From NCBI GenBank assembly GCA_034669145.1, contig JAXDNY010000058.1, forward strand, positions 5,719 through 69,718: DNA of 64,000 nucleotides, given 5' to 3'. Position 1 is the stretch's first letter. Each line of letters starts with the position of its first letter. This DNA is from PALSA-894 sp034669145. Lineage in GTDB: Bacteria; Pseudomonadota; Alphaproteobacteria; Rhizobiales; Xanthobacteraceae. Of the stretch, positions 1 through 7,238 are shown one piece after another. Below the pieces are notes generated by a model that saw only the letters and a list, made by a program, of their open reading frames with translations, was not told the DNA's origin and made no database searches. A program made the translations under genes and the position numbers.

Positions 1-339
1 GATCAGCGCAAAGCCAATCCCCTGGTTCAACGTCATGGCTTGCTTGAGATACAGCACCGAGAACGCGCTGAAGACGACCAGTGTGATGACCTCCTGGATG
101 GTCTTGAGCTGCACCGGCGTATAGACGGCGCTGCCCCAGCGGTTCGCCGGCACCGCGAGGCAATATTCAACGAATGCGATGCCCCACGCTGCGAGGATCA
201 CGCCCCAAAGCGGTGCGCTTTTGAAGCGCAGGTGCCCGTACCAAGCCAGCGTCATGAAGATGTTGGAGCCGAGCAGTAGCAGGATCGGCCGCAGATACGC
301 GGAGAGCAGCACAGATTGGGATACGGATTGTCCGGACAT
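1..339 (-). CDS. DUF486 (DMT-like) small membrane protein, 3' end cut by window
   Basis: The reading frame starts at the ATG at 337-339 and stays open to base 1, so 113 codons are visible and the C-terminus is missing. The protein is hydrophobic with three or four predicted membrane helices. It carries the conserved blocks of the DUF486/COG3169 family: SNIFMTLAWYGHL near residue 24, then EYCLAVPANRWGS, then QLKTIQEVITL. The usual family length is about 115-120 residues, so only a few residues should be lost. It lies 49 bases downstream of the oxalate decarboxylase on the same strand and may be the last gene of that operon. Its function is unknown; the family resembles half of a drug/metabolite transporter. 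Confidence 0.85.
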   Translation of the reverse strand, partial: MSGQSVSQSVLLSAYLRPILLLLGSNIFMTLAWYGHLRFKSAPLWGVILAAWGIAFVEYCLAVPANRWGSAVYTPVQLKTIQEVITLVVFSAFSVLYLKQAMTLNQGIGFALI

Positions 340-388
340 GGATTCTCTGTGGCAGTGCAGCGCATCAGTCAATGAGGCTCCTTCCTGA

Positions 389-1615
389 TCAGGCCGGAAC
401 GATGGGCGCCTTCGTCTTGCGCAACGCAGCCATCACCTGCTGATCCAGGTTCAGGTGCGCCTGCACCAGTTCGGGTGGAGTCAGTGCCATCCAGGTGTCG
501 AGCGACACGTCGGCGAAGTAGCTGCTCTTGAACATTTCGAGGAAGCGCAGCGGTGTTGAGCCGGTGTTCTCGACATAGTGCCCCATGGCGAAGGGCACGT
601 AGCCGACATCGCCGGCGCGGTAATCGAAGGTGCGCGCCTGACCGGACGCCGCGAACACGCCCATCCGCGCCTGACCCTCGATGTAATATTGCCATTCGTC
701 GGTGTTGGGATGCCAATGCAGCTCGCGCATTCCGCCCGGCTCGACCTCGACCAGCGCCGCCGCGATCGTGGCGGAGGCCGGGAAGGTGCTCGAGTCGACG
801 ATCCGCGCCGTTCCGCTCCGGGTTTTGATAGGCTCCTGCGCCATCAGGCGGTGACTGAAGCGCTGCGGCACCGCGATCGCGCCCGCGATCTGGTCGCTAC
901 TGAGTGGCCCCGGCAGGGGAGCCGGGAAGATGTAGCGTTGGCTCGGGTCAGGTGTGTGCCCGAACAGCGAGGCCGGCACGCCGAAGTTCTTGCCCAGCAC
1001 GTCGTTCGGCGTGTGCTTGAACCAGTCGGTGATCAGGAAGGTATCGTCCTCGTCGAAACTGCCATCGTCGAACACCAGAAGAAACTCGCAGCCGTCGGGA
1101 CCGAGGCCCTGGATGGAATGCGGAATCCCGGCGGGGAAATACCAGATATCGCCGACGCCCACGTCATCGACGAAATTCCGCCCCTGCGCATCGACGGCGG
1201 TGATGCGGGCGGTGCCGTACAGCATGTAGGACCACTCACCTTGCTTGTGCCAATGCAATTCGCGCACGCCACCAGAGTTGAGGCGCATGTTCACGCCGGC
1301 GATGTTCTTCGAGATGCCGAGCTCGCGCGCCGTCACCTGGCGCGTCCAGCCGCCCGGCGTCAGCCGCATGTGAGCATCCGCGAACGAGAAACGCAGGTTC
1401 GGCAGCGTGCCGCTGTCGGTCGAAGGCGGCACGAGCAGATCGGGGTTCTGCCGATCGCGCTCGAGATTGCGCGGGCCGTAATCGATGCCACCAGCGCCGG
1501 GACGTTGTGGCTGCGGGACCGGCAGCGCGGTTTGCGCGCCGGCGGCCGTTGCGGCGGTGAGAAGCCCGCCGGCTGCGGCGACGGTCAACACGTTGCGGCG
1601 AGAGATCGGGTCCAT
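389..1615 (-). CDS. Oxalate decarboxylase family bicupin, Tat-exported
   Basis: Predicted 408-residue bicupin that converts oxalate to formate and CO2 using Mn(II) and O2. A Tat-like signal (SRRNVL, residues 5-10) is followed by a hydrophobic stretch and an AGA/Q cleavage site near residue 27. The first cupin shows Mn ligands H121, H123, E127 and H166 (HWHKQGEW), with the conserved Arg of RELHWH before it. The second shows H300, H302, E307 and H346 (LHWHPNTDEW). The active-site lid, SENS in Bacillus OxdC, reads DEDD at 188-191, so the catalytic Glu (E189) is kept but its neighbours differ. The ATG at 1613-1615 is chosen because it begins the Tat signal. The gene lies downstream of formate dehydrogenase and cytochrome bd genes on the same strand. 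An oxalate oxidase activity cannot be excluded. Confidence 0.9.
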   Translation of the reverse strand: MDPISRRNVLTVAAAGGLLTAATAAGAQTALPVPQPQRPGAGGIDYGPRNLERDRQNPDLLVPPSTDSGTLPNLRFSFADAHMRLTPGGWTRQVTARELGISKNIAGVNMRLNSGGVRELHWHKQGEWSYMLYGTARITAVDAQGRNFVDDVGVGDIWYFPAGIPHSIQGLGPDGCEFLLVFDDGSFDEDDTFLITDWFKHTPNDVLGKNFGVPASLFGHTPDPSQRYIFPAPLPGPLSSDQIAGAIAVPQRFSHRLMAQEPIKTRSGTARIVDSSTFPASATIAAALVEVEPGGMRELHWHPNTDEWQYYIEGQARMGVFAASGQARTFDYRAGDVGYVPFAMGHYVENTGSTPLRFLEMFKSSYFADVSLDTWMALTPPELVQAHLNLDQQVMAALRKTKAPIVPA

Positions 1616-1736
1616 GGCGGCTTCCTGGGCATGCCTCGTGACGGATGGCTCGCGCACACACCTATGCATGCGCCGGAAAATCGTTTTGTGGCGATTGCCG
1701 CGATGAGGAAGGTCTTGCGGCAATCGTTGGCGACAA

Positions 1737-2483
1737 TCATGGCGCTCTCGTCGCATTTGGCTGCGCAATCGCGGCGGGCCGTTTCGGCCGCCTGCGAAGA
1801 CTGGCGATAAGCACCGCCACGATCCCGACCAGAAAGACGCCGTCGAAGGTTCCGGCGCCGCCGATGGAAGCGATTGGCGCGCCGAGCCCCTGCACCTTGT
1901 CGAGATTGAGCAGATCGGCCCCGAACAGCGTGCCAAGGCTGCCACAGATGTAGGCGAGCGGCGCCGCATGCTCGCGTGACAACAGCAGCGCAACGATCGC
2001 CGCGGCGAGAGACGGGACAAGCACCGGCAGTGCAATCCCCACGCCGGGCACCGGATCGGCGAGAACGTGGCAAAGCGCCGTGACGCACGCCGTGGCGATC
2101 AGGCCTACGCCCCACAGCCTGTTGCGGACCAGGAGATAAAGCGACATCAGGCCGGGGATGAGCGCGCCACCGACATTGACCGCGATCACCGTGCCGGGCC
2201 AATCGACCACGACCGGTACGACGTATTGCATTCCAAAATACGAGATCGCGCGCCCGGACATCACTTCCTGACCGGGCAGCTCGGCGAGCGGAATGTTGAC
2301 GTAGCTTCCGAGCAACGACCCGAACAGCACGCAGAGGACAGCGCGCGCGCTCAGGCCCACGCGTGTGTAGGCATAGTGCAGAACGCCGATCTGGATCAGG
2401 ACGACCAGCAGGAGGAATACGACGGCCAGAACGGAGAAGAATGCCGGCGTGAGCGGCAGATAATGAAGCTGGCCCGAATGCAT
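1737..2483 (-). CDS. DUF1614 integral membrane protein
   Basis: A 248-residue protein with about six to seven membrane segments. The family match rests on the block GSLLGSYVNIPLAELPGQ near residue 60 and the glycine-rich helices VNVGGALIPGLMSLYLL and SIGGAGTFDGVFLVGIVAVL. The ATG at 2481-2483 is preceded by GGAGG at a suitable distance; a TTG two codons upstream is too close to that site. It starts 32 bases after the upstream secreted protein and ends 121 bases before the oxalate decarboxylase, so co-transcription is plausible. No function is established for DUF1614; a role in transporting a small ion for the neighbouring metabolism is only a guess. Confidence 0.8.
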   Translation of the reverse strand: MHSGQLHYLPLTPAFFSVLAVVFLLLVVLIQIGVLHYAYTRVGLSARAVLCVLFGSLLGSYVNIPLAELPGQEVMSGRAISYFGMQYVVPVVVDWPGTVIAVNVGGALIPGLMSLYLLVRNRLWGVGLIATACVTALCHVLADPVPGVGIALPVLVPSLAAAIVALLLSREHAAPLAYICGSLGTLFGADLLNLDKVQGLGAPIASIGGAGTFDGVFLVGIVAVLIASLRRRPKRPAAIAQPNATRAP

Positions 2484-2515
2484 GTCCAAGCCCTCCGCGG
2501 CTGATCAAATCCGCG

Positions 2516-2926
2516 TCAGACTTCGATCTCCTCGATCTCGATCGCGGAGAAGAACGCCGAAGGCGTCACCGATTCCACTCCAGACTCAGTAACGACGCCG
2601 AGGACGAGGATCGGAACAATGTGAAACGCCGTAGCCTTGTGCCGCGCGGTTCCGAGCGTGCGTCCGCGCAAATAGGCCATCGTGGCGACGCCGCAGGCCG
2701 TCGGATTGCCCTCGGCGTCATTTACTTTCTTCACAGTGCCCGGGATATCGCCGTCATAGAGCGAGACGAACCGCTCCACCTGTTCCTGCGTATCGCAGAC
2801 CAGACCGGTGCCAATCTCGGCTTCGCGGGATCCCGGGGGCGCCGCGGGTTCCTCGGCAGCGGCTGGCGCGCCAGTCAGCAGCAGGAAGGGCAGCGCCAAT
2901 ACCGTGAGGTTTCGTGCGAAATTCAT
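2516..2926 (-). CDS. Small secreted protein of unknown function
   Basis: A 136-residue protein with a clear Sec-type signal peptide (hydrophobic residues 8-22, then GAPAAAEE). The mature part contains two cysteines, in LVCDTQEQVERFV and NPTACGVATMAYLRG, that could form a disulfide in the periplasm. The ATG at 2924-2926 has GGAGG seven bases upstream; an in-frame upstream start lacks such a site. It sits between cydB and the DUF1614 gene in the same direction. I do not recognise a named domain. The C-terminus is acidic (IEIEEIEV). Confidence 0.7.
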   Translation of the reverse strand: MNFARNLTVLALPFLLLTGAPAAAEEPAAPPGSREAEIGTGLVCDTQEQVERFVSLYDGDIPGTVKKVNDAEGNPTACGVATMAYLRGRTLGTARHKATAFHIVPILVLGVVTESGVESVTPSAFFSAIEIEEIEV

Positions 2927-3089
2927 GGCGACCTCCGTCGAGCCCATCCGGCCGATACTGGAAAACAGCGGCGGAGCGGCTATCGCAATGTGGGAACCCG
3001 GCCCGATTGCGGCTTTGGAGGAATTGCAGTCGTTGGCGCGGTCTTGCGGGAATGCCTACACGATGCCGGGAGCGAGCCTGACGCTCCGT

Positions 3090-4094
3090 CTAGTGATAGC
3101 CCTCGCCTTCGCGCAGCTTCCCGCCAAAAATCCAGTAAACGAAGATCGTGTAGCTGACGATGATGGGCAGCATCACCAGCGTACCCATCAGCATGAAGAT
3201 TTGGGTCGCGGGCGCGGCCGCCGTGTCCCAAACGGTCAAGCTCGGCGGAATGAGGTAGGGGAAATTGGAAATCAGCAGCCCGAGGTAGCCGAGAAGAAAC
3301 ATCGCGATCGCGGCGAGGAACGGCAGCACATCGCGCCTGCTCCCGAGCCAGCGCCATGCGGCGAACGCCGCCAGGAGGGTCGCCGCCGGCACCCACCAGA
3401 AGAACAGGATATTCGGCAACGAAAACCAGCGTTCCGCGATGCGCTCGAAGGCGATCGGCGTCCAGACGCTCACGATCGCGAGAAACGCCAGCACCACAAG
3501 CAGCAGAAGCTTCGCCTGCCTTCTCGAATGCTCGGCGACCGGCCCTTCGGTTTTCATGACCAGCCACGTTGCACCCAGGAACGCATAACCCGCGACGAGT
3601 CCAAGGCCGCACAGCACCGCGAACGGCGTTGCAAAATCGAACGTGCCTCCGGCGAATGCGCCGTTCCTGACGTCGATGCCCTGGATCAGGCCGCCGAGAA
3701 CCAGGCCCTGGCAGAAGGCGGCGAGCGCTGAACCGGCGGCGAATGCGAATGTCCAGTGCCGCTTGCTGGTTATGCCGATCCAGCGGAATTCGAATGCAAC
3801 GCCGCGAAACACCAGCGCCAGCAGCATGACGATCACCGGAACATAGAGCGCCGGAAGGATGATCGAATAGGCAAGCGGGAAGGCGACCATCATGCCGCCG
3901 CCGCCGAGCACCAGCCACGTCTCGTTGCCGTCCCAGAACGGAGCGACCGAGTTCATCATCTGGTCGCGGTCGCGCTCGCTATCGGCGAACGGAAACAAGA
4001 TGCCGATGCCAAGATCGAAGCCGTCGAGGATCACATACATCGCAACCGCAAATCCGATGATCGCGGCCCAGATGATCGGCAGATACGATTCCAT
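3090..4094 (-). CDS. cydB: Cytochrome bd (cyanide-insensitive type) ubiquinol oxidase subunit II
   Basis: A 334-residue membrane protein with about eight to nine helices and the N-terminal signature MYVILDGFDLGIGILFPF (from residue 20), where the acidic residues belong to the CydA/CydB proton pathway. Further family blocks are VAPFWDGNETWLVLGGGG near residue 55 and FPLAYSIILPALYVPVI. It is the partner of the CydA subunit encoded just upstream (8-base gap). The ATG at 4092-4094 is chosen because it starts the usual MESYLPIIW N-terminus. No CydX-like small subunit gene is visible immediately downstream. The product acts in the inner membrane and completes quinol oxidation by O2. Confidence 0.95.
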   Translation of the reverse strand: MESYLPIIWAAIIGFAVAMYVILDGFDLGIGILFPFADSERDRDQMMNSVAPFWDGNETWLVLGGGGMMVAFPLAYSIILPALYVPVIVMLLALVFRGVAFEFRWIGITSKRHWTFAFAAGSALAAFCQGLVLGGLIQGIDVRNGAFAGGTFDFATPFAVLCGLGLVAGYAFLGATWLVMKTEGPVAEHSRRQAKLLLLVVLAFLAIVSVWTPIAFERIAERWFSLPNILFFWWVPAATLLAAFAAWRWLGSRRDVLPFLAAIAMFLLGYLGLLISNFPYLIPPSLTVWDTAAAPATQIFMLMGTLVMLPIIVSYTIFVYWIFGGKLREGEGYH

Positions 4095-4102
4095 GGTGCG
4101 GC

Positions 4103-5542
4103 CTATTCGACGTTTGCGGGTTTTGCCGATGCCCGGATCGGCCATCCGGCCCCGGCACGGTCATCGCGCCCATTCGGCCCCAACTCGGACAACGATGGCG
4201 CGAGCGGCGCGGAGCGGAGTGTCTCGGTTGCGGAATCCTGCGGGCCGCGCGCGATCAGTCGGTTGATGTAGTAGATACCCATCGTGAACACGATGCCGTA
4301 GACCAGCACGAACAGCACCAGCGTCGTCGCCACCGCATTCGCCGCAACCGGCGAAGCCGCGTCCGCGGTGCGCAGCAATCCGTACGCGACCCACGGCTGC
4401 CGTCCGGTTTCGGTCACGATCCAGCCGGAGATCACCGCAACGAATCCGATCCACCAGGCGTGCTGCACGGGCCAGAGATACCACCGCGCCTTGAACAGAC
4501 GGCGACGCCGCCACAACACCGCGCCGATCCACGAGGCGAGGATCATCAGCACGCCGATGCCGACCATGATGCGGAATGCGAAGAAAGGCGGCTTGACCGG
4601 AGGCCGGTCTGCCGGCGGCACGCTTGTCAGCCCGGGGAACAGACCGTCCCAGCTATGGGTCAACATGATCGAGGCGCCGTGCGGGATCGTCACCGCAAAG
4701 CGGTTCGTTTCCGCCGTCTCGTCCGGCCATGCGAACAGCACGAGCTCGCCGGGCTGCGATCCGTCCCAGTGTGACTCGATCGCCGCGATCTTCAGCGGCT
4801 GGTGTTTGAGGGTGTTGAGGCCGTGCTGATCGCCGATGAAGAGCTGCAAGGGTGCGACGATCGCTGCGAATGCCACGCCCATCCGGATCATGGTGCGGGC
4901 ATGTTCCAGGTGCGTGCCGGCGAGCATGTAGCGCGCGCCGACCGCGAGAACCACGAACGAGGTTGTGAGGTAAGCCGCCGTCACCATGTGGGCGAGCCTG
5001 AACGGAAAGCTCGGATTGAACACGATCGCCAGCCAGTCGAGCGGATAGGCGATGCCGTCGCGCATCTCGTATCCGGCCGGCGTCTGCATCCAGCTATTGG
5101 CCGACAGGATCCAGAATGCGGACATCAGCGTGCCGATCGCGACGGTGATCGCCGCCAGCGTGTGCAGCCATGGCGGCACCCGGTTCCAGCCAAACAGCAA
5201 GATTCCGAGAAATGTCGCCTCGAGGAAGAAGGCGACCAATACTTCGTAGCCGATCATCGGCCCGATCACGTTGCCGACGACGGCCGAGAAGCGGCTCCAA
5301 TTGGTGCCGAACTGGTACGAGAGCACGACGCCCGACACCACGCCCATCGCGAACGAGACGGCGAAGATCTTGGTCCAGAAACGCGCGAGCACGCGATAGT
5401 GCTCTCTCCCGGTTCGCATCCACATCACGCAGAGCGTCGCGATGTAGGCCGACAGTCCGATCGTGAAGGTCGGGAAGATGATGTGAAAAATGATCGTGAA
5501 GGCGAACTGCAGCCGGGACACAAAGACGGGGTCAAAATCCAT
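4103..5542 (-). CDS. cydA: Cytochrome bd (cyanide-insensitive type) ubiquinol oxidase subunit I
   Basis: A 479-residue haem-bearing subunit. Visible ligand positions are H20 (in FHIIFPTFT), H185 (RLAHMV) and M326 (FRIMVG). E100 and E108 of the haem and proton site are present, as is the GRQPWV motif at 380-385. The quinol site segment starts GDQHGL near 237, and the Q-loop is short, which places it with the CIO type rather than the long-loop E. coli CydA. It follows the formate dehydrogenase gamma gene with a 41-base gap. This suggests that electrons from formate reach quinol and then O2 through this enzyme. CIO-type enzymes are often relatively cyanide tolerant, which is family knowledge and not shown here. 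Confidence 0.96.
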   Translation of the reverse strand: MDFDPVFVSRLQFAFTIIFHIIFPTFTIGLSAYIATLCVMWMRTGREHYRVLARFWTKIFAVSFAMGVVSGVVLSYQFGTNWSRFSAVVGNVIGPMIGYEVLVAFFLEATFLGILLFGWNRVPPWLHTLAAITVAIGTLMSAFWILSANSWMQTPAGYEMRDGIAYPLDWLAIVFNPSFPFRLAHMVTAAYLTTSFVVLAVGARYMLAGTHLEHARTMIRMGVAFAAIVAPLQLFIGDQHGLNTLKHQPLKIAAIESHWDGSQPGELVLFAWPDETAETNRFAVTIPHGASIMLTHSWDGLFPGLTSVPPADRPPVKPPFFAFRIMVGIGVLMILASWIGAVLWRRRRLFKARWYLWPVQHAWWIGFVAVISGWIVTETGRQPWVAYGLLRTADAASPVAANAVATTLVLFVLVYGIVFTMGIYYINRLIARGPQDSATETLRSAPLAPSLSELGPNGRDDRAGAGWPIRASAKPANVE

Positions 5543-5583
5543 CGGATCGATCCTTCGCGCTGCGGCAACGGCCTGCGGTCAAT

Positions 5584-6597
5584 TCATTCTGCCGGTGTGG
5601 CGGCGGGAAGGTCTGCGTGATGACCGGTCCGGCCTTTCGCGATCTGCTCCTTGAGCCAAAGGTCGTGATGCTCCTTCGCCCAGTTGTAATCGACCTCGCC
5701 GGTGCCCATGGCCTCGAACGCGCCTTCCATGCCGGCGGTGCCGATGTAAATGTGGCCGAGGATCATCGCGACGAAGAGCAGTGCGATCACGGCGTGCACG
5801 CCTTGTGCGATCTGCATCCCGAAAATGTTGGTCACGTAGAACGGGAATAGCAGCAGGAAGCCGGAGATCGCGACCAGGGTGCCGGCGCCAAGCGCCCCCC
5901 AGAACACCAGCTTTTCGCCGGCATTGAAGCGGCGCGCGGGTGCGTGCCGCGACTTGATGAATCCGCCGCCCTGCCTGAACCACTCGATATCGGTCCCGTC
6001 CGGGATGTTGTCCTTGATCCACATCCCGACGATCAGCCCGAGGCCGATCACGAAGGAAAAGCTGATGTAGTTGTGCACGTACTTGGCGCCTTCGGAGAAT
6101 GTGCTGAAGGCCTCGGGGCCGATCAGCGGGCGCAGCAGCAACTTTCCGAACGTGATGTTGAGGCCGGTGAGGCCGAGGACGACGAACGAAACCGCCGTGA
6201 GCCAGTGTGAGAAGCGCTCGAAGCCCGTGAACCGCGCGACCTTGTGCCGCGAACGCCCGGCGGAGATGCGCAGCCGCCCGAGCAAAAAATAAGCCGCTGC
6301 GAGCAGCGCGAGCGTGCCAAGGATGGCGACAACACCGATCCAGCGCAGCGTCACCTCATGGAAGTGATCCCATATCCGGCCGTCGGGCTGGATGAGGACG
6401 CGCTCGCGCGGATTCGGCTGGTCGATGTCTCCCTGGATGCGGCGGAACTGCTGAAGCAGAGTCTGTTCGTTGACGACGCTCGCCTCCGGATCGACCGGTG
6501 CGTTCTGCTGAGCATGGGCGGGCACCGCGAACGCGATCAGCGTCACGAGCGCCATCGCGCCAAAAACAAAACGTGCGCGTGCCAAGAGACCGGTCAT
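5584..6597 (-). CDS. Formate dehydrogenase gamma subunit, cytochrome b556 type
   Basis: A 337-residue membrane subunit that passes electrons from the FeS subunit to quinone. An N-terminal signal-like segment (residues 10-29, ending AHAQQ) and a periplasmic stretch come first. A hydrophobic core then carries the family blocks GFERFSHWLTAVSFVVLGLTG, KYVHNYISFSF and QGVHAVIALLFVAMILGHIY, whose His residues are the likely haem b ligands. The FdnI-type core is about 215 residues; the longer N-terminus is usual in alphaproteobacterial forms. The ATG at 6595-6597 has AGGAGG just upstream, which decides the start. It follows the beta gene by 31 bases and precedes cydA. Confidence 0.93.
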   Translation of the reverse strand: MTGLLARARFVFGAMALVTLIAFAVPAHAQQNAPVDPEASVVNEQTLLQQFRRIQGDIDQPNPRERVLIQPDGRIWDHFHEVTLRWIGVVAILGTLALLAAAYFLLGRLRISAGRSRHKVARFTGFERFSHWLTAVSFVVLGLTGLNITFGKLLLRPLIGPEAFSTFSEGAKYVHNYISFSFVIGLGLIVGMWIKDNIPDGTDIEWFRQGGGFIKSRHAPARRFNAGEKLVFWGALGAGTLVAISGFLLLFPFYVTNIFGMQIAQGVHAVIALLFVAMILGHIYIGTAGMEGAFEAMGTGEVDYNWAKEHHDLWLKEQIAKGRTGHHADLPAATPAE

Positions 6598-6628
6598 GGC
6601 GCATCCTCCTGCCGTCTTTTCCCGACGC

Positions 6629-7231
6629 TCACGTTGCAACGCTTTCGTGATAGGCGGTCATCCAGCCCCACGCGCCGGAGCCATAACCGCGCTTGACCAC
6701 GCGCTCCTTGTAGATCTGCGCGATGACGTCGCTGTCGCCGGCGAGGAGGGATTTGGTCGAGCACATCTCGGCGCAGAGGGGGAGCTTGCCTTGCAGCATG
6801 CGGTTGGCGCCGTATTTCTTGTACTCCTCGATGCTGCCGGGCAGTTCGGTCCCACCGCCGCCCGCGCAGAACGTGCACTTGTCCATCTTGCCGCGCGAGC
6901 CGAAGTTGCCGAGCTGCGGATATTGCGGCGCTCCGAACGGGCAGGCGTAGAAGCAGTAGCCGCAACCGATGCACAGATCCTTCGAGTGCAACACGACGCT
7001 GTCCGCCGTCACCATGAAGCAGCTCACCGGGCAGACCGCCGCGCAGGGCGCATCGGTGCAGTGCATGCACGCCATCGAAACGGAGTGCTCGCCGGGCTTG
7101 CCGTCATTGATGGTGACGACACGCCTGCGGTTGATGCCCCACGGCACTTCGTTCTCGTTCTTGCAGGCGGTGACGCAGGCGTTGCACTCGATGCAGCGGT
7201 CGGCGTCACAGAGAAATTTCATGCGCGCCAT
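6629..7231 (-). CDS. fdh3B: Formate dehydrogenase beta subunit, four [4Fe-4S] ferredoxin
   Basis: A 200-residue electron-transfer subunit. Cysteine groups are visible at CIECNACVTAC (from residue 14), CMHCTDAPCAAVCP (near 55), CIGCGYCFYACP (near 87), CTFC near 118 and CAEMC near 153, enough for four [4Fe-4S] clusters. The N-terminus MARMKFLCDADRCIECNAC is typical of the FDH3 beta family. It has no signal of its own and would be exported with the alpha subunit on the alpha Tat signal. Its start lies 7 bases after the alpha gene. Confidence 0.94.
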   Translation of the reverse strand: MARMKFLCDADRCIECNACVTACKNENEVPWGINRRRVVTINDGKPGEHSVSMACMHCTDAPCAAVCPVSCFMVTADSVVLHSKDLCIGCGYCFYACPFGAPQYPQLGNFGSRGKMDKCTFCAGGGGTELPGSIEEYKKYGANRMLQGKLPLCAEMCSTKSLLAGDSDVIAQIYKERVVKRGYGSGAWGWMTAYHESVAT

Positions 7232-7238
7232 GATCGCC

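Noticed and set aside
578..1810. Long plus-strand open frame of 410 codons
   Set aside because: It is antisense to the oxalate decarboxylase, low in recognisable protein features and typical of the long opposite-strand frames found in high-GC genes.
2927..3089. Search for a CydX/CydY small subunit after cydB
   Set aside because: No short frame with a single hydrophobic helix and ribosome site is seen in the 163 bases after cydB.
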